Source of the DNA: Henricia sp. BOLD:AAB3569
Lineage: Eukaryota; Echinodermata; Asteroidea; Spinulosida; Echinasteridae
Reading direction: 5' to 3'
Length of the DNA: 64,000 bases
Assembly (NCBI GenBank): GCA_037783545.1
Contig: JBBELK010000397.1
Span: 372,001-436,000 of the forward strand
The notes beneath the pieces were generated by a model. That model did not search any database, had not been told where the DNA came from, and worked only from the letters and a program-made list of their open reading frames with translations. Within the stretch, counting starts at the first letter, position 1. Each line of letters opens with the position of its first letter. Position numbers and translations under genes: made by a program. This document shows positions 32,601 to 44,000 of this stretch, one piece after another.

Positions 32601-34560
32601 TACTTCGCTCAGGCGTGGGCCAATCAGAATATGCCGTGGCCGATATGGTGGACATGTTGGTGCTCCTCGTTCCCCCAGCAGGAGGGGACGAACTCCAGGG
32701 TATAAAACGAGGCATCGTGGAGCGAGTGGACCTGATCTTAGTGACCAAGGCAGACGGGGAACTTGCAGTGCCCAGCCGGAGGGTCAAAAGCGAGTACACT
32801 AGCGCTATGAAACTCATGAGGAAACGATCGCCGGTTTGGTCTCCTAAGGTAGGAAGATGGGGGTCTCAGGCTTGTTCAAAGCCCGTGTGCAGGATTTGCA
32901 ATGTCACAACATTTTAATCAAATATTCCATCTTTCACCGAACGAAAATATTCCTTCCATTGCACGAATTAAAACGTTTATTATTTGTTTTATATAACACC
33001 CAAGTAGATTCTTGTCATCCTACATTTTTTACAAATTATTCCGGCTTACCCTTTGAGTTGTAAAAACGTTTTTGTGTCCGCATATACATGGCTGTTTGCA
33101 TCATGTGTGCGTGCGTGCTTGCGTGTACACGCGCATGCACTGAATTAATACAGTGGGCGTACCGTGCAATGGAAAAAAACGTATAGAACAAAACCGCACG
33201 GCAAATGGAACAAAACTGCACTGCAAATGGAACAAAACTGCACGGTTAGTGACGTAGCATTAAATGGATTAAATATTGAACGACACGTGACCTGCCAATC
33301 GGATGACAAGGATCTACTTGGGCGTTGTATAAAAAGCGATAATTCAAGATGAAATTATAAAAATGTGTGTGCACGTGCATTTTTTTACAAGGGCGCCATC
33401 ATGTGAACAAAACTAGGCTCCTGACTATCATGGTATTGTGGCTGTATGTTCTGTACACTATAACCAGTGAATCAGCCTAAATGAAACCGTGGCTTTGCAC
33501 AATTTCTTGAAGGCATGGACATATAGATGAGGTACTGAGCTGATTTATACACGGGTTGGTTTCATGTCCTCAATCACACATGGAGATAATGACATTTATG
33601 CCAAACGGTTTTTAAATCATGAAAATTATCTTTGAAATACATCTGATAAACACTCAAGTTCACATGCACGCAATATCCCACAAAGTTTCCTGAACAGCGC
33701 AAGTCTTTTGGACTGTTGGCAATATTTGCATGAATGAAATTTAAAGGCAGTATACATGATTGGTATCTCGAAAATCAGAAATGTTCACAGATTTACGCCT
33801 AACTTACACAATATAAACATGATGACCGTAGAAAACTTCCCCTGAAATGGTTTTGTCTGAAGTGCGAGAAAGGAGTAAAACAATTAGTTTTCGTCTCATG
33901 AGACGAAAATTCAATTCGCCCCCAAACCACTTCGTCTAAACACTACATCGCCCAAATGCTAAAACCACTTCGGCCGTGGTTCAGGGCGAAATGGTTCAGG
34001 GCGAAGTGGTTTTGGGGCGAAATGACTGCAAACCCTTTTTTGACTGTTTTCTCGAAAGTTATACGAAGTACGGAGCTGGTTTTTGCTCAGGTTGGTTTTA
34101 ATCATGCATATCTTCTATCACACAGGGGGATAAAACTATTTGTAACAGTTTACTAATCATGTATACTGTCTTTAACTTGTGTACAGAACCACAGTGAAAC
34201 GAGTCGTCTTTGATTTCTGGTACCTGCACACCTGTCATGATTTCTTCACAGGTCATGCAAGTATCCGCTCGTACCAAAACTGGACTAACTGAGGCTTGGG
34301 ACGCAATGCAGAAATACCGATCCGTCATGATTGAAGCAAAGCTCCTAGTCCCCAAACGGGCCCACCAGCACCGTACATGGATGTGGAATCACATTCACGA
34401 CCACATCATGGAGATCTTTCTGTCACACCCGGAGATCGGTCCTGAAATCCCGCGACTGGAGAGGGAAGTGACGCTGGGAAAAGTTACGCCTGGCATGGCA
34501 GCTGATCTTCTACTGAGTAGGTTTAGGGCTAGAGTTGCCTCGCCTAGTGAGGACTTATGA
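29242..34560 (+). CDS. MMAA: MMAA: mitochondrial GTPase chaperone of methylmalonyl-CoA mutase
   Basis: Five coding exons (29242-29638, 30599-30721, 31408-31578, 32613-32848, 34252-34560) give 411 residues, against 418 in human. MMAA (MeaB family of G3E P-loop GTPases) gates transfer of adenosylcobalamin to methylmalonyl-CoA mutase in the matrix and protects the mutase from inactivation. Residues 1-50 are rich in Arg/Ser and lack acids, fitting a transit peptide. An N-terminal helical arm with [16 protein letters not shown] precedes the G domain: Walker A GPPGAGKS 136-143, LAVDPSS 163-169, [31 protein letters not shown] (switch region, from 228), [15 protein letters not shown] and base-recognition VTKADG 274-279. 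The C-terminus has [14 protein letters not shown] of the dimerisation arm. Every junction is in frame and no key residue is missing. The acceptor at 29156 places the ATG in a leader exon (29157-29241 untranslated). ATTAAA at 34592 may be the poly(A) signal. Confidence 0.96.
29656..30210. repeat. GAGTCC minisatellite split by an ATAGTTCCGAG MITE
   Basis: GAGTCCGAGTCC/GAGTCCAAGTC units run from 29656 to 29779 and resume at 30200 (CGAGTCCTTG). Between them, 29780-30199, is copy 2 of the MITE with ATGCATAGTTCCG and CGGAACTATGCAT ends. All lies in MMAA intron 1. Confidence 0.85.
30325..30442 (+). other. G-rich tract with G-quadruplex potential
   Basis: Purine- and G-rich MMAA intron sequence with GGGGTTGGGGGGTGGGGGAG and further G3-G6 runs within about 120 bases. 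It would be G-rich in the transcript, about 160 bases before exon 2. Confidence 0.6.
30599..30721 (+). CDS. MMAA: MMAA coding exon 2
   Basis: Acceptor TTGGATTTAG; carries the P-loop [11 protein letters not shown] and AVLAVDPSS. Donor GTATGT, phase 1. Confidence 0.95.
31408..31578 (+). CDS. MMAA: MMAA coding exon 3
   Basis: Acceptor TTCTTTTCAG; encodes [20 protein letters not shown] through VILVETVG. Donor GTAGGA, phase 1. Confidence 0.95.
31738..32276. repeat. ACTTGACT/GACTCGA minisatellite element in MMAA intron 3
   Basis: Starts CAGGGTTGTAATGACTCGG and ends with the inverse-like GACTTGTTACAATCCTG. The last part holds three near-identical ~30-base units of TTGACTTGGGACTCGAAGGC. Related sequence fills RAB30 intron 3, and an end-matched copy is at 61256-61497. 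Confidence 0.82.
32296..32402. repeat. Small palindromic element, TCGCCAGGTCC
   Basis: ATAGTCGCCAGGTCCGTGAC faces its inverse GTCATGGACCTGGCGACTAT. The same foldback occurs at 47466-47532 in PCF11 intron 1. Confidence 0.75.
32398..32545 (+). repeat. GGAGGCACTTCAGGCAG repeat family
   Basis: AGGAGGCACTTCAGGCAGGG through GGCAACCTGCC and CAAGAGGTGGTCGTACATG; the same order of words occurs at 55600-55745. Confidence 0.7.
32613..32848 (+). CDS. MMAA: MMAA coding exon 4
   Basis: Acceptor TTCGCTCAG; encodes [37 protein letters not shown] and [13 protein letters not shown]. Donor GTAGGA, phase 0. Confidence 0.95.
33184..33245 (+). repeat. Short tandem repeat, three units of ~23 bases
   Basis: AACAAAACTGCACGGCAAAT-type units repeat three times in MMAA intron 4. 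Confidence 0.75.
33742..34176. repeat. TTAA-flanked MITE with GCGAAGTGG array, copy 2
   Basis: Inverted orientation relative to copy 1: starts AAAGGCAGTATACATGATTG, has CGTCTCATGAGACGAAAA and the GGGCGAAGTGGTTTTGGGGC array, ends at GTATACTGTCTTTAA. It ends about 75 bases before MMAA exon 5. Confidence 0.88.
34252..34560 (+). CDS. MMAA: MMAA coding exon 5 (stop TGA)
   Basis: Acceptor TTTCTTCACAG; encodes [20 protein letters not shown], the [10 protein letters not shown] arm and [12 protein letters not shown], which match the human C-terminus. Confidence 0.95.
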   Translation, partial: VMQVSARTKTGLTEAWDAMQKYRSVMIEAKLLVPKRAHQHRTWMWNHIHDHIMEIFLSHPEIGPEIPRLEREVTLGKVTPGMAADLLLSRFRARVASPSEDL

Positions 34561-34591
34561 TGAAATGGGCAAATTAGTTTATTTTATTTGA

Positions 34592-34597
34592 ATTAAA
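34592..34597 (+). promoter_or_regulatory. Candidate MMAA poly(A) signal ATTAAA
   Basis: ATTAAA lies 31 bases after the stop codon; a MITE starts about 10 bases further. If used, the 3' UTR is very short. Confidence 0.3.
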
Positions 34598-34605
34598 TTA
34601 TAACC

Positions 34606-35117
34606 GTTAAAGATAGTATACATGATTGGTAAACTGTTACAAATAGTTTTATCCCCCTGTGTGATTGAAGATATGCATGATTAAATCCAACCTGAGCAAA
34701 AACCAGCTCCATACTTAGTCTAACTTTTAAGAAAACAGTAAAAAATAGGTTTGCAGTCATTTCGCCCCAAAACCACTTCGCCCTGAACCATTTCGCCCTG
34801 AACCACGACCTGTGCACGAAGTGGTTTTAGGGCGAAGTGGCATTTGGGTGATGTAGTGTTTGGACGAAGTAATTTAGGGCGAAATGGCACTGGGGCGAAG
34901 TGGTTTGGGGCGAAATGGTTTTGGGGCGAATTGAATTTTCGTCTCATGAGACGAAAACTAATTGTTTTACTCATTTCTCAAAGACTATAGCACTTCAGAC
35001 AAAACCATTTCAGGGGAAATTTTCTACCATCATCATGTTTATATTGTGTAAGTTAGGCGTAAATCTGTGAACATTTCTGAGTTTCGAGATTACCAATGAT
35101 GTATACTGCCTTTAACA
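34606..35117. repeat. TTAA-flanked MITE with GCGAAGTGG array, copy 3
   Basis: Starts AAAGATAGTATACATGATTG and ends GTATACTGCCTTTAA, with the longest array of TTCGCCC/GGGCGAA units in both orientations. It starts about 45 bases after the MMAA stop codon. Confidence 0.9.
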
Positions 35118-35194
35118 CGATGTTGTGCAAAATGTGAAAGACCAAGGAGGCTGAGAGATGTAAAATTGTATCGATCAGTATTTTGTGTATGACC

Positions 35195-35262
35195 ACCTTG
35201 TGGCAAGGCTAACTGCACCAGCCTCAGTAAGAGCCACTGAGGCAGGGTGCGCCACTCTGAGT
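35195..35262 (-). repeat. GGCAGGGTGCGCC repeat fragment
   Basis: ACCACCTTGTGGCAAGGC, ACTGCACCAGCCTCAGTAAG and GGCAGGGTGCGCCACTCTG match, inverted, the element at 55600-55745. Confidence 0.7.
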
Positions 35263-35274
35263 TCCTCTACTCCT

Positions 35275-35767
35275 GCAGCCGATTTCACGAAACTTTACGC
35301 AATTGCGTAAGTCCACTTATGCCATAAGTTATTGCGTAACTTGCGCAATAAGTTAATAAGCGTTTCACGAAAGATGCGCCACATCAGGATGTGGCGCAAC
35401 TCGCCGACTTACGCCATAAAATGTGGCGTAACTTGCGCAATGGTTTTTGGTGGCGTAAGTTGGAAAAATGTGTCGTAGGACAGTGGAAAATGGCGATAAT
35501 GCAGCTAGCTACACGTGCTTATTTACCGCATCGTCAACGACTATTTTATCAAGCGCAAGCATCAAATAGTCGTTGATAAACTAGAAATTAGCCTCGTCCT
35601 AGAAGTTACAAGTGCTAAAGTGAAAAAATAAACGTTGCGCAGCTTAGAAGAGTTTCGTGAAATCGATTTTAAGTAATTGCGCAGCTACGGCATAACTTTA
35701 TGGCGTAAGTCTTGCGCCATAACCGTTTATGGCGCAAGTTACGCACTGTTTCGTGAAATCGGCTGCT
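35275..35767. repeat. MITE, GCAGCCGATTTCACGAAAC family
   Basis: GCAGCCGATTTCACGAAAC and GTTTCGTGAAATCGGCTGC bound 493 bases rich in TTGCGTAAGT/ACTTACGCCA words in both orientations. An inner foldback TAGTCGTTGATAA/TCGTCAACGACTA lies at about 35530-35580. Confidence 0.85.
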
Positions 35768-36267
35768 GGCTGCTCCTGGGGCTGTTTGGGAGATGCAGTG
35801 GTCAGCTCATTGCAATTTTGAAGAATTTTCGATTGGCTCCTTGAAAATCTTTTTATCACCTTTGTTGGGTAGTTGGAAAGAAGAAACATCCTTATCTGCT
35901 AAAAATCTTAAATTTATCATAACTTTGGAAATTGTCTAATTAAGCTGATTTTACATTTTATTTTTTCAAATTACAAAGTACGTAAAATAAAAAGATGACA
36001 AAAACCACTACTTTTAATTCTTTGGCTTTTAGATTTTATTTGAATTTGAAATTCAAACATGTTGCTTTACTTGGCATTTTCAAGCTTGCTTATTTATAAT
36101 TGTTGCCATGCATTCTATCAAAGCCATTGGAATAATGCCACTTTTAAAAAGAGAAGTTGGAACTTAATTGAAAAATTCTGCAACTACGTTAACAACTGCC
36201 TCTTTAAAATTTTAATTACACATCTTTTGGTAGGTGTTACTGCACTACAGAAATTAACGTACTAACC

Positions 36268-36442
36268 CTAATAGACTACTAAAGTGTGACGTCAGTTGCC
36301 ATGGTAATTGGGTCTAAACATTTGCTGGTAATCTGAAACGCCCATTGGTATAGTGCAGGAAAACAGTTCACTGGTTTAAGTGTAGACCCAATAACCATGG
36401 CAACACAGAAAGGGTGACGTTTTCACTTTAGTAGTCTATTAC
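36268..36442. repeat. MITE with X-box-like arms, copy 2
   Basis: TAATAGACTACTAAAGTG and CACTTTAGTAGTCTATTA bound 175 bases. The arms have GTTGCCATGGTAATTGGG and CCCAATAACCATGGCAAC plus TGACGT. Confidence 0.85.
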
Positions 36443-36635
36443 CATTCATTCCCCGATGCAAGGTTAATTCCTCTTCCCTCGGAAATTAACATGTTTACAT
36501 GATTTAAATATCGTAACACAGTACATAAACATTGCACAAAAGAGCACTTTCGCTGAAAGTCAATAATAGCACCATAATTATTTAGAATACTTCACAGCTG
36601 GAGTAAACCAAGACAAGTTGCTAATAATTTTTACT

Positions 36636-37135
36636 ATACCTCATAAATATTCATAAGGCAGCCGCGGTAGTTCATTGGGCAACTCGGCTGTATGATAGTT
36701 TTTACTATTTCCCTGCATCTTCGCACACACTTTGGCTCACTGCCTTAGATTTGTTCCAGTACGCCGTGATCTTTATAACTAATGGATGCATGCATTTTAC
36801 GTGCGTACCAGTTTATTACAGCAGAAATCAAAACGATGCTCGCTTTGCGATCAGAAATTGAGGTTTGGATTCATGAAATACCGCGGCTGCCTAAAAGAAT
36901 ATTTATGAGGTATAGTGAAACAAATATAACATGGTTTGATGGGAAAGTAGTGAAAACTAATGATTCCTCGGCTTGTGCCACGGGGTCATTAGTTTTCACT
37001 ATTTCCCATAAAACCATGTTGTATTTGTATAATAGCAGTACTACTAATAGACCCTTTGCACCGGTGGCCATTGTTCATGACGCATAGTGACAATGTGATT
37101 GCCCCCAGGATGGCCGCCCTGCAAAGGGTCTATGG
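36636..37135. repeat. Three adjacent inverted-repeat elements
   Basis: 36636-36919 has CTATACCTCATAAATATTC and GAATATTTATGAGGTATAG with GGCAGCCGCGGTA arms. 36925-37030 is a palindrome (AGTGAAAACTAATGA). 37049-37135 is a short MITE (TAGACCCTTTGCACCGG to GCAAAGGGTCTA) of the TAGACC family. Confidence 0.75.
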
Positions 37136-37561
37136 GGGGTGTGAGAATACTGCTCAGGAATGTACGAGGCAAAATTCTGTTTAAAAACTGCAACCACTAA
37201 CCGTCTGCCAAAAAAAATGTGGAGTTTCTTTTAAAAATTCTTTCTAAATTTCTTGAGCATGGCATTGAAATTTAAAGGTGGTGTCGTGTTGATTAGCACA
37301 GAAATAGCCAGTAAGCATGCAATATGGCTTGCTTAGGGCTCAACAAGAGAAAATATCAGCAGGTTTTTATGAAATGAAGCTTATAGAGCTTAATAAGCAG
37401 AAACCACTTGCTTTTTGTTTATCATAGTGGGACAAGGTAACATTTTCTCTATACATCCAGCACAAATTCATTGATTACTACACATATGCAATTACTAAAA
37501 CTAAATACAGTTTTCATTAAACACAACACGCACACTTAAATCTGCATATTTCTGACAAAAC

Positions 37562-37930
37562 AGTCTACGGGCTATAGTGGCAACTGATGTTTCCGGCAAC
37601 TAGGAGCAACTGATCCGTTGCTTAAAAAGGTCGATGTATGCACACTTGCAACTGGAAAATTCCCAGTTGCTCTGACAACTAGTACCCAGTTGCGTCGATA
37701 TAAGCATACTTCCAACTAGTTGCTGTCAGTTGCTCGCGTGCATATCAACAACAAGCAACAGTTGCCTCCAGTTGCGAGATCAATGTACTCTAGGCTTTAC
37801 AGTACTGCTCTGGAAATGTAAACATGGCTGGATGCTCCCAGTTGCTGTTGATGAGCGCGCTACACGCACATCGACAGCAACTGATCAGTTGAGTTGCTTC
37901 CAGTTGAATGTCGATGTACGCTAGGCTTTA
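37562..37930. repeat. AGTTGC-rich inverted-repeat element, copy 2
   Basis: Same composition as 9795-10308: GGCAACTAGGAGCAACTGAT, GACAGCAACTGATCAGTTG and the end GTCGATGTACGCTAGGCTTT. The left end is less complete. Confidence 0.75.
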
Positions 37931-38149
37931 AACTACGTAGTTGACAAATTACAATTAGCTACATCTTTGCATATAATTTGGGTTCTTCAAACCCATTGAA
38001 GGCATATTATGTCATGCGACGAGCAATTGGTTTTATGGCATTATATTAATATAATACAGGTATTTATTTTATACAACATAAATACAAAATTTAAGTTCTG
38101 CAAATAAAATAAATAAAATGTCGGTTATTCCGAACTAATTTTAGTTCTT

Positions 38150-39363
38150 TAAATAGACCCTTTGCACCGGCGGCCATGACAGAGGCCAGGTTTTCAAATG
38201 ATGTGACAATAGATCCGCAAAGTGCATAACTCATAGGCAAGACTTAAGGCTATGCATGGTGGAAATCAACATGTGTATGGGTTTGTGGTAGCACCATGTG
38301 AATCTCTTTTGTATGTATGATTCTGAAAAGAACCGGTGAGTGTAAACTCAACGTATCGTTCTGTGTGCTCTGTTCGTCTTCAGGAGTAATGCCAGACTCG
38401 TGATGATGCAGGGCTATAAGTACTGGTTGAGGGGATTCAGTGTTCAGTGTGTGCACTGAAGCGGAATGGCTTGGGTTGTGGAGGCCTGGGTGTGCTAGGA
38501 TCCTGTGGTTGGCTGTGGTGTGCTCACTGGCACCGATGGGTCCTCTCCCCACAACAGCCACTACCACAATGACACCACAGCCAACCACAGGATCCTAGCA
38601 TACCCATGTCTCAACAACCCAAGCCATTCCGCTTCAGTGCACACATTGTACACTGAATACCCTTAACCAGTACTTATATAGCTCTGTATCATCACGAGTC
38701 CGGCATTACTCCTGAAGATGAACAGAGCACACTGTTCGAAACTTTGAGTTCACACTCACCGGTTCTTTTCAGAACCACACATGTGTCTGTTTTCAATACT
38801 GGAGAGACCTTTTCCTCCAGGATTATATCGCTGTACAGTGTCATTCATCTTCTCTCAAAACAAAAGAAATATCTTAAGATATATCTAAGAAGAAAACTTC
38901 AGCTAAATAACTGCAACAAATAGTTCCACAACATACCTTCCCGAAAGCCCTGTGTGCAAATTTTCAATGTGTACACATGGTTTTCAGAAAGGTACATGTA
39001 TGTTGTTGCACTATTTGTTGCTTATGTTATCTTCTTAGATCTGTCTCAAGATATTTCTTTTGTTTTGAGAGAAGATAACTGGCATTGGACAGAGTTATGA
39101 TCCTGGTGAAAAAGTCTCTCCAGTATTGAAAACAGACTTGTATACAAAAGATTCACATGGTGCTACGGCAAACACATACACATGTATAACTTATGGTGAC
39201 AATAAGCCAGGCACTCCGTGCATGACGTAAACATCAATTGGGTACATTTCCTTCCATACCATGATGGTTTGTACACGGGCTGTGCACGGGAAAGCTTACG
39301 TCATGCACGGAGTGCCTGGCTTATAGCCTCTCCCTGTCATAGCCGCCGGAGCAAAGGGTCCAT
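38150..39363. repeat. Composite TIR element, TAGACC family with inner foldback
   Basis: Outer ends AATAGACCCTTTGCACCGGC and GCCGGAGCAAAGGGTC. Inside, 38325-38775 is a long foldback (GCGGAATGGCTTGGGTTGTG / CAACCCAAGCCATTCCGC), followed by GCCAGGCACTCCGTGCATGA inverted at about 39210-39330. No transposase frame was recognised. Confidence 0.75.
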
Positions 39364-39767
39364 TCTTGGCTCCTTAATTTAGTATAACAAGGCGACAGAC
39401 ATTACACAATATTACAAAAAATTATGGCAAGACATAATACTGATAATAATATTATGAACGGAATATAAAATGATGTTAGCAAGCATTGTACTTACAGTCG
39501 CACACTCGTGCTACCGGTATATACTACTATATGTATGCGAGGTGTTATTTTGCATATTGTTCCAAATCTGTTTCTGCAAATAGAGCCGAGCATTGACAAT
39601 ATCAGAGTAAGGAGCAGAGAGTTCCCATCTTTTTCGGTAAAACAATGGCATAAAAAGCTGCCGTTTTTACTCAAATATGAAAAGTCTTACACCGACACAA
39701 AATACATCTCATTTACTGGGTAGTTATGATACCCACTGCTACATGATTCTAACCACCATTCAATAAC

Positions 39768-39840
39768 AGCTCACCCAGTGGCTGGGTGGTTATAACACCT
39801 CCATTATAAATGAGGTTGGGGGTTCGAGTCCCACCTCAAC
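39768..39840 (+). other. tRNA-like sequence
   Basis: Contains a box A-like TGGCTGGGTGGTTATAACAC and box B GGGTTCGAGTCCCACC with a CCTC/GAGG anticodon-type stem, but no convincing acceptor stem or T terminator. Most likely a tRNA pseudogene or SINE head. Confidence 0.45.
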
Positions 39841-40204
39841 TTGCTATGAAGGTTTTAATGGTGGCGATATTGCAGCGTGTGTATTAGGTAAAGGGACATG
39901 TATCTTCTACTTATTTCTATTTCTGTGGCGTTGCTCTGTGACATACTAAAAGCCGACGACAAAATAAGTTTGATTTTTTTTTTGAGGGGGAGGGGTGATT
40001 TCTAATTTCACACACTGCTCTAGAGGAATAGACTAAAGTCACTATTTACTGCACATGCTTAAAAGGTTAGATCTCAGTTGATCTAAATTTATAAGTTACG
40101 ATATACATATATTGCACTTGCTTCGACAGTATACAGCATAATTCATGTAAAAAGCACAACCTTGCAATTAAAGTTAATTTATGCACAGAGGAGGGATTAT
40201 TATA

Positions 40205-40620
40205 TTCTCATGACTAAGACCCCGTTTTCGCTAGAGAAATCGCTTCATTTGACGATGATTCAACGATGATTCGACAGTTTTCCTGATGTGAACGCACGCC
40301 TCTTCATTCGACGAAGCAAATTTGTAATGAGAACGCTCCCTTCGTTCGACGAAGCAATTTGGCAGGCCTGGTTGCACAAGCGCGTTGTGTGTCAAGCGCC
40401 TATCAAGCGATGTTCTTGACGCGCCACTGAAAAACCACACAGCGCGTCTAGACACACACGACGCGCATGTACGACCTCCCACAGCTTCATTTGATCTTCG
40501 TTAGCGGTCGCTTGTAATGTGTACGGTACTGCTCTTCGTTAAGTGATATGTGAACGCACATTTCATTAACTAACGATGATAAACTAATCTTCGTCAAACA
40601 AAGCGATTTTTCTTAGATGT
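40205..40620. repeat. Diverged TIR element, GATTCGACG-type
   Basis: GACTAAGACCCCGTTTTCGC and AAGCGATTTTTCTTAG ends, with repeated TTCGTTCGACGAAGC words. A fragment (TCCCTTCGTTCGAAGTGATT) is at 31206-31275 in MMAA intron 2. Confidence 0.55.
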
Positions 40621-40850
40621 AAAAAGAAAATCCTGAAAATCAAATTCCAGGGAAATTTCCATATCAAACAATTGTGTTTTCAGATATTGAGCGGACACAA
40701 AAGATTACCTCTTAAAAATGTTTTGATTGGAAATTTGTTTGGTTAGAATTTGATAAAACATGTCACATTTTGACAGAACAATACACATCAGTTCAAAAAC
40801 GTCCTTCGACAGAAACATTCTCAAGAAACTACAAATAGTTACCTCTTTCT

Positions 40851-41092
40851 TTACATTCGGCAGCATAGCGACACGCTACTGTGGTCTCGAATAGGATCTT
40901 CCAATAGGGAAGTCTTGATGTCCGAGTTTCGTACGTTATTGGTCAGCTCCACCGCAATGTCCAAGAATAATTTATCCACGTTGTCCGACTCTTTGGCTGA
41001 GGTTTCAAGAAGACGCATGTCGTGGCTGTCTGCGAACGTTTCTGCTTCTTCGTTGCTGACTTCGCGGTCGGAGGCCAGATCGATTTTGTTGC
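40851..41092 (-). CDS. RAB30: RAB30 coding exon 4 (stop TAA)
   Basis: Acceptor GCGTGCAG; encodes [32 protein letters not shown] and the CCRM end. Confidence 0.95.
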
Positions 41093-44000
41093 CTGCACGC
41101 AAAGGTGGTAGATGATTTGGAGAATTACCCTCAATTGTTTTTCCAACATGTATGTGCAAATTATACATGACTTGACTTGGGACTTGACTTGACTTGAGAA
41201 TCAAAGGCAATGCATAGTTCCGAGATTGCCCAGTTAACCCCGCCCCTTAGATACTGTTGCTATGTGCTCACAAGCCATCGCAAAAAAATTGTGACACAAC
41301 GTACAAAGCAACTGGACTCGGCATGGAAAGCACAGATTCATTGGAGAAAACTCAAGGTATTTATGTTTTAGGGTCGACAGTTACCGTAGCACACACTGAG
41401 CGAAGGGCTAGTAATGCAGGGATGACATATATTCCTAAAAATGCGCTTTCCTACCTTTGAACAGCGAATCGCCCGACATTGAAACCAAAATTCACACGGT
41501 CACTGGCGCATACAACATACAAACTGTATGGGCAGAAAATCGCGTGATTGTGTGATGATTGCATCACTTTGACCTTTGTGGGCGCTGTCTGCTAGCTCTG
41601 TTGTGATTGGTCGGCGGGTTTGGCTTGATTGACAGGTCGGAACTATGCATTTGACTTAGGATTCGAGGGCAGTTTGTCTTGACTTGAGACTCGAAGGCAG
41701 TTTGAACTTGACTTGAACTCCAAGGCAGTTTGACGGACTTGAGGGCAGTTTAACTTGACGGCAGTTTGACTTGACTTGGGACTCGAGGGCAGATTGACTT
41801 AATTTCATTTGGGACTCGAATGCACCTTTAAAGGTACACACCGGCCTACCGTTTATGTAATTTAGTGATACAGCACCTTTGACAATACATTTTTGATGGT
41901 CCTTGTGAAAAAAGATCGTCAAAATGTCCCGTAATTAAACACAAAAGCTTAAAATTCATAAAAACAGTCAATAGTCGAGTTACACGCTTTACCACCCATT
42001 CACTACCGCGCGAGACTCACGACTTTGTCGGAAACGATTCGCTCTTCACTTGGCAGCTTTTTGCTTTGGATATCTCTCATTGTAGTTCCACAGCACTGTA
42101 CCGGTTTTGGGTGGGCAACGTGTGTGTGCCATGGGGCTAAATGTCACATTGTCTGGTAGACTGTCCACGGTGGAACTCGCTTCGGTTCCTCGGACTTTGT
42201 GTCAAAATTTTATGTTCGATTTTTCAGAGTTATGTTTAACTTTGTTTCATAACCTGAATAAATAGTCTCTTTTGTCAAATACTCATAAATATTTTGAAAA
42301 AAAAACAGAGCAGAATTTGCTGCAGTACTGCAGATATAAACTGTGTATCACATGACCATACGGCTGGAAATAAAACTAACTCCAAGGACATGTGACCTCG
42401 ATTTTTTGGAAATGCTCAAAAACGCCCAAATTTTGTGGTTTCTTTTCAGGTTCTCTTCAGTCTATTTCGGAAAGACTTTAATTCAGAATCATGTATGCCC
42501 AAAATAGCCCAACAAAGCCGGTTTGTCCCTTTAAGTTGACTTGGGACTCGAGGGCAATTGTGACTTGACTGGGACTCGATAGCATCTTGACTTGACTTAT
42601 TAAACCATCAAAAAGGCAGATCAAATACATGCACAATGTCAATGTCAAGTACTAGGATGTAATCCGCACTTACCCACTAACACAGAGATAACTTTGGGGC
42701 TAGCATACTGCTCCACTTCTTTCAACCAGCTTGGTAATGCATTGAAGCTCTCTGTGGAAGTCACATCAAAAACCACTACCAGGGCATCAGCACTGTGATA
42801 GTAGCTCTGTGTGATTGATCGGAATCTCTCTTGGCCTGCTGTGTCCCAAATCTGGAGCTTTGTGTGATAGAAAGGGGAGGCAGAAGATGGCAAAAATTTA
42901 AAATTTGATCCCAGTGTCCAAGACTTCACAGGTTACACCCAAGTAATGTTGGATCAGCACGCGAGGTCTAGTGGGTATACAGCAGTTCTTATGATAGACC
43001 TGTTCGGGGTTTTCCACACACAATGGAATTACCATAAATTAGTATAGACCGGTTCCCAATCCTATCGCTTATTGCGGAATGCCATCTCTAGCGGGAACCA
43101 ATCTATACATGTCAAATGTTCGCTGTACTATTTTTTTATAATATGGTAATTCCATTGTGTGCGGAAAACCCTGAACCAGAACGGGCCTTTTGAGAAGTGA
43201 TGAGTTTGAGCCCCACAAGTGCCAACATATTTGTGTCCATGGGCAAGATCAACCCGAGTAATATGTGGGAAATGTGACAATATAAAGGCGGATACACACT
43301 ATCGCGGAAAAATCACACTTTCGCGCTGCGCTCACCGCATTGCATGAGCTCCCAATCGCCGATGATCCAAAAATAGAAAATCCCACTCTTGTAACTTGGG
43401 GCTTCTCTGATACCTCATTGGCTGCGCGTTGGAAAGGTCAGCGCACCGCGGTCAAAGTTCAACAGATTTGAACTTTGACCCAGCTCAAACGTTTTGCGCG
43501 TCGCGATAGGCCGCGCACAAGCGGCAAACCAGTTTGTGTACAAAACCAATGGAACAGTGTGATTTTTCCGCGCTAGTGTGTACTCCCCTTAAGTGCTGCT
43601 AGGTTTGTGCATCTTGGCCTGGCAGCCACCTACATGTAGTTCAAGTGAAATGGTTCTGGTGATTCCCTATGATGGCAGGGATAATAACAGGACCAGGAGT
43701 ACCCTGCAGGAGTACCCCACCATTATCATCAGCTAAATTGAGGAATAAAATTACCTTGACTTTCTCCCCTCCAATTTCCACAGTTTTAATCATGAAATCG
43801 ACACCGATTGTGGCACCCTGTCCGGGAGGAAATAGACCCTGTCAAAAAAGAATAAAAAGGTATAATCGTGATCTTCAAAACCCGTGTTTTTTTTCTTGAC
43901 ATACATGTATACAGACCATACAGACCAAAAAATATAAGGAGTTAGTCTGATGGCAAAAGCTAACTTTGCAATTATCCCTTCAATTCCAAAGATGATGTTG

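Noticed and set aside
39768-39840. Possible second functional tRNA gene
   Set aside because: Boxes A and B are present but the acceptor stem does not pair and no T-run follows.
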